Shown in pieces: positions 24,001-39,000 of a stretch of DNA of 64,000 nucleotides; the first letter of the stretch is position 1, and the number at the start of each line of letters is the position of its first letter. The notes below the pieces were generated by a model, which saw nothing but the letters and a program-made list of their open reading frames with translations, did no database searches and had not been told where the DNA came from. Position numbers and translations under genes: made by a program. This stretch comes from Mesorhabditis belari (lineage: Eukaryota > Nematoda > Chromadorea > Rhabditida > Rhabditidae), in assembly GCA_958450365.1 (NCBI GenBank), contig CAUEEP010000211.1, forward strand, positions 496,001 through 560,000, given 5' to 3'.

Positions 24001-27000
24001 GAAAAGGGTTTTGAAAGGGGATTGGCCAAAATTGGTCAAAATTGGTCAAAATAAAGCTCTCAAAGCTCTTAAAAGATTAACCTTATCATAAGGGACACTG
24101 AGGAATTGTAGGACCACTTCATAGACTCTCATATTGCGCAAAAGTTGTTGATTCATCACATCCGGTTTGCATTCTTTATAACAAAGTTGTTTGATGCGAA
24201 CGAGAATCTGAAAATTGCCGGGATTTTCGAGATTTTCGAAATTTTTCGAGATTTTCATGCTTTCTAGGCTTACTTAGAGAAATTAAATTAAAAATTGAAA
24301 AAAAAAGATCGTTAGCTATCGTTTAGCACTCTTTATCTAAGTGTTTATCAATTTAAAACTTCAACAAGAGTACAAAAGCTAAAGAAAAGTGTCAATACTG
24401 TCAATACTGTAATAAACTGTCTAGAATACCTGTCTAATAAGTGGATAAGCGATCAACGGAGCTCGATCGCTCAACTCTTGCAAAGCCAACGCTGAATCAT
24501 CTCGATCTTCACCAAGAAGTAACTAAAAAACTCACTTTCTTTGGTATTTTCTAAATCTAAATCTAAATCAAATCTAAATCTAAATCAAATCTAGATCCAA
24601 ATCTAAATCAAATCTAAATCAAATCTAAATGTAAATCTAAATCTAAATCTAAATCTAAATCAAATCTAAATCTAAATCTAAATCCAAATCTAAATCCAAA
24701 TCTAAATCCAAATCTAAATCTAAATCTAAATCAAATCTAAATCAAATCTAAATCAAATCTAAATCAAATCTAAATGTAAATCTAAATCCAAATCTAAATC
24801 TAAATCAAATCTAAATCTAAATCAAATCTAAATCCAAATCTAAACCAAATCCAAATCCAAATCAAAATCAAAATCAAAATCAAATCAAATCAAATCAAAA
24901 TCTAAATCAAATCCAAATCTAAATCCAAATCTCAAACCTTATTTAATAAATGTGCACAATCAGCCGCAATCCCGGGGTAATGTTGATCAATAATTTGACA
25001 TAAACTTTTCATACAATCATCGTTGTTGAATCCTTTTGAGTGATGAAGATTCACTCCTTCAAGAGTTGTTTTTGTGCTAAAATTCGAAATAGATTATAAT
25101 TTTAGCTGTAAAATTTCGATTTTTATCTATTTCAGTATTTTAAACTAAAAAAATTAAAGAATTTAGACTTCTTTTTAACCTTTCTTCAGACAAATGGTTA
25201 AAATCACAACCGCCAATAGGTTTTACGATCTTGAAAACCTTGAGGCATTAAATTTTTAACATTAAATCTTCTTTGAGAATCGTTTACAGTCAAATTTCAA
25301 TGAATTTCAATGAATTTTAATGAATTTCAATGAATTTTAATGAATTTTAATGAATTTCAATGAATTTCAATGAATTTTAATGAATTTTAATGAATTTCAA
25401 TGAATTTTAATGAATTTCAATGAATTTCAATGAATTTTAATGAATTTCAATGAATTTCAATGAATTTTAATGAATTTTAATGAATTTTAATGAATTTCAA
25501 TGAATTTCAATGAATTTTAATGAATTTTAATGAATTTCAATGAATTTTAATGAATTTCAATGAATTTCAATGAATTTTAATGAATTTCAATGAATTTCAA
25601 TGAATTTTAATGAATTTCAATGAATTTCAATGAATTTTAATGAATTTCAATGAATTTCAATGAATTTTAATGAATTTCAATGAATTTCAATGAATTTTAA
25701 TGAATTTCAATGAATTTCAATGAATTTTAATGAATTTTAATGAATTTTAATGAATTTCAATGAATTTTAATGAATTTTAATGAATGAAATAATTTTCATG
25801 TAATAATGTTGTTTAGAAGAATACCCGGATCGCAACCTCTTCTCTTCTCCTGGATCCGAATTCGTTAATGAATGATTTCGATCTCCGTGCACCCATAACT
25901 CTGATTTCTCCGTTAAATTCTTTAGAATGAACAGATCACGATCGACCTGGAAACAAGGGGGAATTCGTTTCAATAGCTTTGCTGTCAAACAGAGCTTTAA
26001 CAACTTTAACAACAGCTTTATCACTTTCGAATTGTTTAAGCCTTTGCTTTACTTGTTTAGCTTTATTACTTGATTAGCTTTATTACTTGTTTAGCTTTTT
26101 ACTTTTTTAGCTTTGTTACTTGTTTAGCTTTGCTACTTGTTTAGCTTTGTTACTTGTTTAGCTTTGCTACTTGTCTAGCTTCATTACTTGTTTAACTTCA
26201 TTACTTGTCTAGCTTCATTCCTTGTTTAGCCTTTTACTTGTTTAGCTTTGTTACTTGTTTAGCTTAATTACTTGTCTAGTTTTATTCCTTGTTTAGCTTC
26301 TTTACTTGTTGAGCTTCACTCCTTGTTTAACTTCATTCCTTGTTTAACTTCATTACCTGATTACTTTCTCTTCATTTCACTCACTTGTTTATAATTCTGT
26401 ACATCGTCATTTGACACAAGCAACTGTACTTGTTTCAAATCATCCAACAACTCTTGATATTGCGTGAAATGACGAAAGAGAACTTTCAACGCGATACTCG
26501 TCAATGGAGAATAGTCACTGAAAAGAGAGAATTGAATTAAAGAAAGGAGCAAAAATCCTCTAATTCTAAGCTGCTCTTAAAAGCAGCCTTAAAGCTAAAA
26601 AGCTTAACAAAAACTAGCTCCCACATTGTCCCTGACTTCTAAATCGAAATCTTTTTCTTCTCAAACACTCTTTAAGTTCAGTTCAGCGTTTTCAGAAATC
26701 CTGACCTCATTGTCATTTGCAAGAGTATAGCCAAAAGCAATCTTCCCTCTCCTCCATCCAAATTCAATTCACTTTCCGTTGTGCTAAAGATTTCCTCGCA
26801 TAACTCTTTTGCCACATTCTCGTTGATATCTAAAGAATTTTTTTTAGTTGAATCTTTCTTTTTGACAATCTTTTGAAAGCAAAAAGATTGTAAAGGTGTT
26901 ATTTTAAAAAAAGACGGTTTATTTTTTAAGTATAAAAACATGATTGTGAATCTAAAAATCTTAATCTATTGTCAATCTAATGTCAATCTATTGTCAATCT

Positions 27001-30000
27001 AATGTCAATACTGTAATCTAATCTAAAACAAAAGAAATTGGAACTATTTTTTTTTAAAAAAACCTATAAAAATTTGATTGTAAACAGTCAAAAAATAAAA
27101 TTTCAATTGTTTTCTTTACTTTCTTTACTTTTCTTTACTCTTCTTTACTCTTTTGATGCTTCAAATTTGTCAAATTTATTTTTTACTGTTCAATCTGTTA
27201 AAATTCAATTTCAATTTCGTTTTGACATCTAAACAAATCCTTAGCAAATATTATATAGCTAAAAATAGAAAATATCTAAAAATTGTCTAGTTTCTAAGAC
27301 ACTTTTCCGTTTTTAAAGAGAATAGCTTTTTTGTTGAGCCACAAAAAACCACTGTGTCACTCTGTAATAACAAAAGAATTTCAACTGAGTGTAGTGGCTA
27401 AATGATATACCGTATTTTCTCTAATACTAGTGCACTCCGGCGAGCCGAGTTGATGACTATTTTACGGCTTTCAAGGCCTCCGCAGAAGCTCAACACTTAA
27501 ATCCCCCCACAAGTTCTCATCGTCAGCTACATTTTGCGACCCCACATCGATAGGTTCTGATAAGCGCTTCTCGAGATTTCGAGGAATTTAGGCGACGCTC
27601 TGGGTGCACTACTATTAGAAAAAATACGGTATTCCAGAAACCATTCAACGCAGAATTTCACGCTGAATCCTAATTTGTTTTTCGTTTTTTTTATGGAGCA
27701 CTCTGTCAAAAGTTATAATTCAAAAAGATTGGAATTCAAAAATCCAGTTTATAAGCAGATTCCCTAGAGGCCCCTAGCAGCAGTGGTGGCCGAGTGGTAG
27801 TGAGTTAGAATACAAGGCAAAGAGCTGAAGGCAAGGTCTCTGGTTCGATTCCTCGTCGAGCTTTTTTGGATTTGTAAAGTTAGATGTTCTCTATTTCAGG
27901 TTTATTTTAAACTCTTATTCATAAAATATTTACTTTTAACTCCTAACCTCAAAGAGTTATCATTAAAATCGAAAAGAGATAAGCATATTGGCTTTTTTTC
28001 TGGTTGACTTACTAGCATTATCGTGTAGATTTCCATCTTCATCACATGGGAAACGTTTCTTGAACCACGAGAGAACAACAGTGATACGATAATCCCTTCG
28101 TACATCCATAATAAACTAAAAAAATCTTAATGACAAATGAAATAAGATTAACTTTAACCTGTAAAATCTCAGCAACGATTAGCTTTGTCTTCAGAATGAG
28201 TTGTTGACTTTCTTTTGCGTGCGCTGATTGCTCGAGGGTTTTCTTTGTTTCAATTGATGTTGGTCTAGAGGAATTCTTTCGTTAAACAAAGCAATTCAAG
28301 CAGTTACAGCTTAAAGTACTTGAAGATCTGCCACTAACCGATGCACTGTGTGATCAGTCTTCGACGCCAACATTCCCCTCGTCACTCTCGTTATCATATT
28401 CATCCCTTCTTGTACATTGTGCGCTAAATTGAAATCTGAGCTCAGAGTTGTGGAGAGGAAAATTTTTCAGCTTTTTTTTCTAAGAAAAATTCATTTCAAA
28501 CCCCAACCGGTATTTTGTTTATTCGGCGGACTCGAGTCAACGATGGCGAGCAAATTTTTCGCTAATTGGAGTAAATGAGCAAAAGTGTAAAAGCCGAATT
28601 GAGCTAGAGAACGAGCAAGAGTGACCATCTAGATGTATAGATGTTAGATAAAACCATCAACGGCTCTAATACTTACCTCAAAAGTGAGCTTATTCATATG
28701 AACACTTGGGCCCGATGCTTTCAGCACAGCGCCGTCAGCGCTACTCGATCGTAAACCCGCCAAATAGTTGTCGACAGTGGAAAGGATCTAAAAAGATCTG
28801 TATCTAGATATTTAGATCTAAAATCTGTTTCATTGAGAGTCTAGAATCAATAGCCAAGCCAGGCCTAGCCAGGCCTAGCTACAGGTTTCGATCTAGAGGC
28901 TAGTCCTGCTTTAACAACAGGCTAGTCCCGCTTTAACACATGCTGCTTTTGGATCACTCTGATGTACTGGATGTTAAAAGCTATCCAGATACCTATTTCT
29001 ATCATTCTCTATCATACAAACCTCTCTCGCAATCCTCTCATCCAATCTCGCTCTTCCCCCATCCACATAACCTTTTGTCCCATTTGTATCGTAGCTGAAA
29101 TTCGCATTTATCAATTTGCATATTGAAATTACGTGGAAACGGTGACTTGTTCAGGGATATCTCTCCATAATCTCGCGTGTCGGACAGCTGAATGTGGACT
29201 TCCCTTAACAACATGGAGATGAAGAAGAAGACGAGCAAAAGAAGCACGAAGATCAGCCGGGAGACGACCATCCGACATACATCTGTGAAAAGAGGATAGA
29301 ATTCAACTCTACTATTGCAAAAACTACGATTTAACAACTTGAACTCTATTCTACCTATGAAACAGTTCAACAAACATTTTACACTTCATTGTCAACCCCT
29401 CTCCACAACCTCTCCACAATGGCTTTCCTATGACTATTTCATCATCCCATCAAATTCCCTTATTGCTTATCAAATTGCTTATCAACTCTTGCATAACTCT
29501 TTCAAACGTACTTTTCTACACACGGCTGTTTTTGAAATTTGAATTTCAAATTTGATTCAAACGCGGTTGATTTGAAATCCTTCATAAACAATTTTAAAAA
29601 CAAACAAGAAAAAGAAAAACGTTTGCCGAGAGTTGGACTCGAACTGGGACAAGAGATTTAATAGTTCTGTAGTCTGTAGTCTGTAGTCTATCAAACTATC
29701 CTCTAAACCACAAAGGCATTTACTCCAGCAGCGTTTGAAAGCCTAAAAAGCTAAAGCCTTACTTTAGCACAAGTCTTGCCGGTAATTCATGCGATATATT
29801 CATAAGCCTTTTATCTGGCGGTGGATCGATCGCCAAATATTGTTGCTCTTGACACATTTGGGCTAATAAATCAAGTTGATGTCTGAAATTTCAAATGAAT
29901 ATATGAATCACATCACACTAACCGATAATAATCAAGTATTTCCGCATCTTCTTCACTACTCAGAGAATCTTCAGCGATTTCGACAAGTCTCTTTCTTTCT

Positions 30001-33000
30001 CCTTGCCACGCGATGAATACCTCGTCTTCATCCTTTAAAAATAATGTAAGTATTGTAAATTTCGAGTTCTCTAGTTTGTATTTGACTTTTTACTACTATA
30101 AGTCAACTATTAGGGTGGTGCAAGGGCTTTCTTTAGAAATCGGTGTCGACATTGATCGGCAGACACCTAAATTCTTAGGGTGGTGCAAAAGAAACTGCCG
30201 ATTTGACGGTAAATTCAAAAAAAAAGATGGCGTTCGATGGTGACACGATAACAATGGAATATTTTCGCAAGATCTCGAACAGATTGACATGGATCGGCCT
30301 GAATAACGTCCCTCAGCTTGGCTTCGTTCACGACTTGTGGCATCGAACCGTGCTCGTAATCTTCCAAAGTCTCGTCTCCCTCTCGGAATCGTTGAAATCA
30401 AGTCTGGCACTGCCTGAGAGACAAATTGCCATCTCCAAAAGCAGAGAACGATGCGATTTGGCAGCAGACTTTCCAATTTTGAAGTTAAACAGTAATGCTG
30501 CTCGTAGCACAAATGGAATATTTTCGCAAGATCTCGAGCAGATTGAGATGGATCGGCCTGAATAGCGTCCCTCAGCTTGGCTTCGTTCACAACTTCTGGC
30601 CTCGAACCGTGCTCGTAGAGAGACACTGCCTGAGAGACAAACTCCCATCTCCGAAAGCAGAACAGAGAGAACGATGCAATTCGGCAGCAGACTTGGTTCC
30701 TTTTCTCTACAAATTTGGTCCTCTTTTCTCTTTTGGTTCCTTGTGAGAAAACGATGCGATTCGGCAGCAGACTTTCTAATTTTGAAGTTAAACAGTAATG
30801 CTGCTCAAACTTTTGCTCGACCATCATCGAAATAAAAATATAAGCATTTTTAAATAAAATAAACAACAATCAAAAAATTCTAATTTCGAAATAAATAGCA
30901 AACAAATATGCGAATAAAACATAAAAAAAAATAATGCCGTTAGCATCGCTCGTTTCTGATAAATGAGAGCTGATACCCATCGACAGTTTCTTTTGCACCA
31001 CCCTAATAGTCATGACCTTGACTACCGTCTACCGTAAACTCGAATCTCTTTTACGTACTTTAGGCTCAAACTTTTGCAAAACGAACCCTTTCTGGCTTCT
31101 TTAAAAAGAAGAAACTGACCGCACTGACTTCAGAAAGAAGAAAAGTCAGTAAACAAAAAGCCTCACCAAAATCGTGTCCATAAAAATGTTTCGATTTGTC
31201 TCGGAAAGCACAGAGTTACAGATCAATTCCTGGATTTTCTTGTTCGCTTCTCCCCGACAAACGCACAAATCCGCGAGATAGTCAAGGAATCTAAAGGTTT
31301 TGATTGAAATGAAAAAAAAGCAAAACCTTTCTCCTCACTTTCCCTGTCGATTGTTTCTGACCAACTCCACAAATCTTTCAACATGATCTTTTTTCACGTA
31401 TTTCTCGAGAAGTTTTGGATTATTGTGTAGGACAGCGGTCATTGTGTCTTCAGCCATTAGATCGAAACCGATCTGAACAAAGTACGATTTGACTAAGCTG
31501 GATAAAGACATGGATTTGTGCTCTTACTCGCGTACTTTATGGCTTACAGTAATCCACTGTAAGGCTTGGCTACAGTAATCCATTTTAGAATCCGGCTACA
31601 GTAATCCATTTTAGAATTCGGCTAAAGTAATCCATTTTAGAATTCGGCTAAAGTAATTCACTGTAAAGCTCGGCTACAGTAATCCACTGTAGAATCCGGC
31701 TACAGTAAACCATTGTAGAACCGGTTTACTATAGAACGGGTTATTGCAGAGCCGGATTACTGTAGCTGAGCTTACTTTACGGTTATGGTAGCTGGAAAAG
31801 AAAAAATTCTCAAGAAATCTAGTTCGAAAGGAATTCCCGTACCTGTTCTTGAATTTGCCCGAATTTCTCCGCAAGAAACTCCTGATTTTTTCGATAGCCG
31901 ACTTGAGAATATCTAGAAATTAAGAAAGATTATTAAGAAATTATTCAGAAACATTTTTAAATCAATTAGAAATTAAATCTATTAGAAATTTCTGAATTTT
32001 CATTTCAAATCTCTATTTGTAACGGAAAGAAGTCTCGAAATAAGGATATGACATTTTTGACAGACTATGACAGACTACGCAACACTCCGCACCGTCATTA
32101 TGGGGGTGCGGTACTATTACAGTATTTACGGTATGACATTTTTGGCACTTGCTTGAATTTGCTTTAGAAATTTTAGCTCTTAAATGAGTCTAGATTTGGG
32201 TTAAATCTATCTTGAATCTACCTTAAATCGAATTCTATCTAAATCTACATCATACCGTAAATACTGCAATAGTACAGTCGCGTAGTCGCAAAAGTTTTCT
32301 AGTATTTCATTTTTTTCAAAGCGCCCGTACTTTCAAAAAATGCGTCTTTGGTATCAAAAAATAGCCCTGAATTTCAGCTATTTTTTGATACCTAAGCGCG
32401 CATTGTAGCATAAACCAGTGTCGAGAAAAACTCGTTTTTTCGGGATGGTTGCGTAGTCTAACTTTAAACATCCCGTTCTCTGCGCTGCTTTATGATACAA
32501 TGCGCGCTTTGGTATCAAAAAATAGCTGAAATTCAGGGCTATTTTTTGATACCTAAGCGCCGATTGTAGCATAAACCAGTGTCGAGAAAAACTCGTTCAA
32601 AGCTAGACTACACAACACTCCGCACCGTCATTATGGGGGTGCGGTACTATTAGAGTATTTACGGTAGGTCCGGTAGACACTGGTTTAAGCTACAATGCGC
32701 GCTTTGGTATCAAAAAATGGCCCTGAATTTCAGCTATTTTTTGATATCTAAGCGCGCATTGTAGCATAAACCAGTGTCGAGAAAAACTCGTTCAAAGCTA
32801 GACTACGCAACACTCCGCACCGTCATTATCGGGGGTGCGGTACTATTACAGTATTTACGGTATGACATTTTTGCACTTGCTTTAGAAATTTTACCTCTTA
32901 AATGAGTCTAGTTTTGGGTTAAATCTATCTTGAATCTATCTTAAATCGAATAAAATCTAAATCTACATCATAGATACCTTAGCAGACTGTAACACATTTG

Positions 33001-36000
33001 GAACATCGTTTTCCAGACTTCATTCCTTGGTTCATTCAATTCTTGAGGAGAATTGAGAAGTGGTGGGATCTCTGTTTGTCCTTGACGCGGTAGGAAAGGA
33101 GCTTTCAACAGTTTAAAGACCTAAATTTATGACTTTAATTAGTAAACTTGATCTTGATCTTCGCCCACTTGATCAAGCACTTCTTGTTCTCTCAGCAATT
33201 TCTGTCGATCACGATTCGGCGAAAAGTCATTGATTTTCAACGGATCGATCATATGATTTTGAATGTTCGTCACGAAAAAAATGCATTCAGTCAACAATTG
33301 GATTGTTACACTGAAAAGGGGATTTGAAGATAAAGCCAGTGTATTCTGTGCTCTCATTTCTGTCCACACTAACTAGAGCGGCTCGATTATGCCAGAAAGC
33401 GTGCGTTTTTCAGAGTACAAAGTACACTAATGCAATCGTTTCTCCACTCACATCAATGGCTCTTTTCCTCCTTTTCCTGCTTTAATATGTTCAACGAAAT
33501 TTCTCAAAGCTCGACAGGCATCATTAGCGAAATCGAGATCTCGGACCTGAGTTTTGATTGGGATTTGGAAAGGGATTCTGATATTAGCTTCATAGATATT
33601 AAGCTTAATAGCTGAACATCTAGCAAGCTTAGTAGCTGAACATCAAGCCTAGTAGCTGAATATCTTTAAATTACAAGTCCTTTACCTCGGTGGGTGAAAC
33701 GGGCAAAAGAGCAAAAGTCTCTTTGTCAATTCGGTGATTCTCACACAAAACTCGGACCCATCCCTTTTCAACTTTGCTAAAAAATATTAGAGAAATGGAT
33801 TTCTGTTTCTGATTTCTGTTTTACCTTTGAAAATAGAGATTCGCTTTATCATTTGGATTCGTCGAGTGAATGTATGTTGAAGTTTTTGGATGATAGAGAC
33901 GGACAAAGGATTTCGTGGGTACGTCGGTGTTCTGGAAATCGTCTAGAAATCGAATGCAAAGTGTGGCAGATCGAATGCAAAGTAAATAAGTTTCTTTGGA
34001 TGCTTTTTTCTGAATTGATTATCGCTTTTTTAGACCTTTGTGATTGTGGATGCTTCTAAACGAAAAAGCAATTTCGGATCAGCTTCAGGGAATTCCGAGG
34101 AAATCGGCGCCAAAACGAATTGATTCGTTGGATTCGGCTCATCTAAAAGGAAATCCTTTTTCTTAGAGGATTATTTGGATTTAGAAGAGCTTGCTGAATA
34201 GCTTTAGATAGCTTTAGAAAGCTTTAGATAGCTTTGGATAGCTTTAGAAAGCTTTAGAAAGCTTTAGATAGCTTTAGAAAGCTGAATAACTATTCTATTA
34301 ACTGAATAACTATTCTCTTAACTGAATAAATAAATTCAGCTTTTATTTACATTTAATGGCTAGCTGAATAGCTTGCTTTAGCTTTAGATTTAACTGAAAT
34401 ATCTTCAACTTTTGAGGTTCAACTTCAACTTCAATCAATTCAACTTCAACTTCAACTTCAATCTGAATTTAAACCTCTAAAACTCACCCAAAATGTTTGA
34501 TGGTGGAACGAGAAGCTCTTTTGTTCTGTAATTGTAATAATATCTTTTATATTAATTGCTTTGCTCAGCTTTGATTAGAGCAAAAACTAAATTTGAATTA
34601 TTTCAATAAAAAAAAAACGATAAACGATAAAACTTTTAGTGAATTGAGATTAGAGGTGCATTTCTAGAGTCAATTTTTAAATGGATTCATTTTAAATCAA
34701 AAATAACCGCTACCAATTACAGTTTTCATCTTATTAGCTCAATTTTTATATTATTTAACGAGGAATTTTTCATTTTCCTTCTCAAATCAATCAGCTCATT
34801 CAAAAACATTAAAAAATTAAATAATAAGCAATTGAAAAAAGATGTCTTTTAGAAAATCGATTAACTGAGGAAAGGACTTTAACTAAGAAACTAAGAAAAA
34901 GCTGGAATTAGAGCCGAGTTTCGTTTCTTTTCTCTCTCTCTCTCTCTCTCTCAAAACTTTACCGAATGATCGGACGTTTCCGATGCGGGATTTTCTCTGG
35001 CTCTTCGCTAGAAAACTTTTATAAATACAAGAGCCTTAAGAAGCTAATCTGTTTTGATTTATCATTGAATCAACCCTAATCTCCTCCCAACCACCACCGA
35101 CATCTATACTGGGATCCGAGACGCGACTAACGTCTCGCCTCGGCCCCTCTGAGACCCTTCGCTCACAATACCTTCCTTGCCAAGCAACTCAAATTTACAT
35201 ACTTCAACTTCATCCTTGAAAACATTAAAGGAAAAAAGTTTGGAACGGACGCGAATCGAACCCGACACTCCCTTAGAGCGATCATTTTGTAGACGGGACG
35301 CTAACCACCTCGACCACCCCTCCCAAGGGCCGCCGTAGGAAAAAAGGGGCGTGGCTAAGTGGTTTTTCTGATTTGATGGGTTTTTGATGAAAAACTTGTT
35401 TTGACCAAAAAGGATGTACCTATTCATTTTTAATTCCCTATCCATTAAAAAAAAGTTTGTCGAAATCGGTTCATGTGGAGCCGAGATTCAGAGTGTGACG
35501 GACGGTCGGACAGACAGACAGCGGGACAGACAGACAGACAGACGGACGCTCGGACAGACACACAGACGGACGCTCGGACAGACACACAGACAGCCGGACG
35601 GAGAGACAGACGGAGAGACAGCCGGACGGTGAAACAGACGGAGAGACAGACGAACGGACAGACAGACAGACATACAGACAGCCGGAGGGACGAATAGACA
35701 GACAAACGGACAGACAGACTGACTGACTGACTGACAGACAGACTGACTGACTGACTGACAGACGGACAGACAGGCAGACGAACGGACGGACAGACAGATA
35801 GACAGACAGCCGGACAGCCGGACAGACACTTTTCTTTTATATATAGCAGATTCTTCAGGCTATTAGCAGTAAGGAGTAAAACCAGGTCAGACTTCTGGCT
35901 GATCTACCGTAAATACTGTGATGTTTCAAGTCCAGTAAAGTAAAATTATTCAATTGCTTGGAGAAATGTACACAAAAAGCTAGACTCACTTGGTTTTCGC

Positions 36001-39000
36001 TAAGCTCATCCGCCGATCCATCGGCTCTTTTTTCATATGTGACAATGGTATAACGGTCAAGTACATATCGGTGGCCAAATGCTTGAATCGATATTGCTCT
36101 CTCCATTTCGCCGATCCTCCACGAAACGCATCCTTTTGTTGAACCTAGAAAAAGAAATTCGAAGAATTTTCTCGAAACGCAACCCATCTCGTGCAGTAAA
36201 AGTCGATTTCGGTGCCCCAGATGGGTTGCGTTTACGCAAAAAAATTTGCACCCAATAAGTATTAGTGGGGGAAAAATTTGAGTGCAAAATTTTAAATTCT
36301 CAAAAATTTTCAAGCAAAAAGCGTGCGTTTTCTATTAAGCACTCTGTGCAAAAAAAATAAACGAGCAAAATGTTTTCAAATGGAAATTTGTTATGCAATT
36401 GTTATGCAATTGTTATGCAAATGTGAGTACGTTATTCTGGAGCACCGGATGAAGCAAAACTTCCGACTAAACAATTGATTAGTTCAAAAGATATTCAGTT
36501 ATTCGATTCGTTCATTAGCTTTTCGGGAAATTTGTGTTGTTTTTTTTTGTTCTTTTCACACTTACAATTCCATGATTTTGATTCTCTTCAAAAGAGGAAA
36601 CTTTCTAAAAAATGGATAAAATTTACATAAAAATGGGGAATCTGGTAGGGAATGGTGTAAAAAAATGGTGAAACCTGGTGTTCCAGTGAAACCTGGCTCC
36701 AGCGAAGCCCTGGCTCCAGCGAAGCCCTGGCTCCAGCGAAGCCCTGGCTCCAGCGAAACCCTGGCTCCAGTGAAACCTGGCTCCAGTGAAACCGAAACCG
36801 AATACTGTAAATGGTTCCGAGTTGGATTTGTACTGATTTTTGAAGAATTACTGTAGTCATTGTGGACAAGGGTTACTGTAATTCTATTCATCTTTTTACT
36901 GTAATGAATATCCCTATTCATTTGTTTGTTGTGACTCGGATTACTGTAATCCGGGGTATGCACTACCATGACCCACTTGTATCTCCCATAAAGCCCGACT
37001 CGATGTCGCGTCTGCAGCTGAAGGTCGATTCGTCATTCGCAAAAAGACTACATCATCCTGGAAAGCTTCGAATCGAAACCGAATGGGAATCGAATGGAAA
37101 CCGAATCGGAATCGAATCGGTATCGAATGGAAATCGAATGGAAACCAAATCGGAACCGAATGGGAATCGAATCGGAACCAAATCGGAATCAAATGGAAAC
37201 CAAATCGGAACCGAATGGGAATCGAATCGGAACCAAATCGGAATCAAATCGGAACCAAATCGGAATAGGATATTATTATCCAAGCTTAACAGATAAAGCC
37301 TCGAATACCATAATCCGGTTGTTTAAAGTTTCCTCACCATAGCCACCCCCTTTTCTTCCACCGTATCCAACGTGAGAAATGTTTGCTGATCGGCGTGGAA
37401 TAAACGGACGACATCGCCCTGAAATTGATGGGCAAATGTGTGCACTAGAAGAAATGTGTTTATAAATTTTTGAGATCACAAAGACACGTAGACCTTGTGC
37501 TCGTGTGTAAACGCATTCTTTCTGGCACTCTCAACCTTGTTAGATGTGTGCCAGAAGGGGTCTGTTTACAAGAAAAATTCTCTCACAATGTACACAGCAA
37601 TTCCTTGCTTTCTTCCTTCCTTTCTTCCTTCCTTTCTTCCTTCCTTTCTTCCTTCCTTTCTTCCTTACCGATTTCACGACATCATGTTGATTCTCATTGT
37701 AAAGCAAAAACATAAACAATTGCCATTCAGTCACTTCATTCAGGCAATTCACCTAAAACAAGACAAATGTAAATTCAAATTCAAATTCAAATTCAAATCC
37801 GAATTCGCTCCCAACACTTGTTAGTTAAATTTGAAATGAAATTTTTGAGTCCAAATAGTTTTCAGATAAGGTTTAGGGGATTGGGGAGATCGGGATGGCT
37901 CACCTCAAAATATGAAACATCGGGGGACTTTAGAAAAAAAGTTATAGATATAAGATATGAATAGTTTTTAATAAATCGAAACCTCGGCTGCCGTTTCGTG
38001 ATCGGGCAGGCGCTGTTGGGAGAGGTGGAGTTGCGGCTTCACATGACCGGCGGCGGGCGTTTGACTCACAGCCGAGTAGGGGATCAGCGAGATTTTGTTG
38101 CCCGCAGCTACCTACAATTTCATAGACTTCAAATTTTATAGACACTTGTAAATTCTTTCTTGTTTTCTGTTTAGTTTTACACTTAAACTTTAAAGCTATT
38201 AGGTTAGCAAATACCGTAAATACTATAATAGTACCCCACCGCCCATAATGACGGTGCGGAGCGTTGCGTTGCGTTGCGTAGTCTAGCTTTGAACGAGTTT
38301 TTCTCGACACTGGTTTATGCTACAATGCGCGCTTATTTATCAAAAAATAGCCCTGAATTTCAGCTATTTTTTGATACCAAAACGCATTTTTTGAAAGTAC
38401 GAGTGCTTTGAAAAAAATGAAATACTAAAAAACTTTTGCGACTACGCGACTGTACGAGGGGAGTGGGGTACTATTACAGTATTTACGGTATGATTTCTTT
38501 TATTAGAAAGGTCAATAATCTTTCTGCAAAATAAGTTCAAAATGTCGTATTTATGGATCTTTTTTTGGGACTCAAAGTCGGGTAGTCAAAAAAGACTACT
38601 TCATGAACGGGTTTAGCCATTTTGCGCTAAGAAAACCTATCTCTTTGTTTATAGATAAAAGATAGAGCACAAAATGGTTGTTATATAGTTAAATTTCCAG
38701 AGAAATTCATTCAGTCAATTTCTTTGTAGAGGCTTTTATAGGTTTTCTATGTAAAACAAGTGTTTTCACACTCAAATTTGATTAAAAGTGAATCGAAATT
38801 GACTTAAAAAGATGCGAAATTGAACATTAAATACTTTTTATAAAGAGTTGACTCGATAATTGATGAATTCGATGACTTTATTAAGTTAATTAATGGATTA
38901 ATTGATGAATTTGTTTTTGTTTTCATAAAGGAACGAAAAGACTTATTTGTGAACTTAGTTTTGTTTTTTTGAAAGCAATAGCATAATCATTTACGTACAA

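Noticed and set aside
12645..25786. Regular spaced repeats considered as CRISPR arrays
   Set aside because: No unique spacers between units, units of 8-32 bp directly abutting, eukaryotic context; these are minisatellites.
33853..34059. Plus-strand frame of 68 codons starting MDSSSECML
   Set aside because: Antisense of itr-1 exons 33825-33931 and 34036-34142; the minus strand matches IP3 receptor residue for residue.
35414..35829. Cysteine/serine- or aspartate/arginine-rich frames
   Set aside because: They translate the GACA/GACG microsatellite.
37470..37824. Plus-strand frames of 81-109 codons
   Set aside because: Pyrimidine array translation overlapping itr-1 exon 37669-37752 on the opposite strand.
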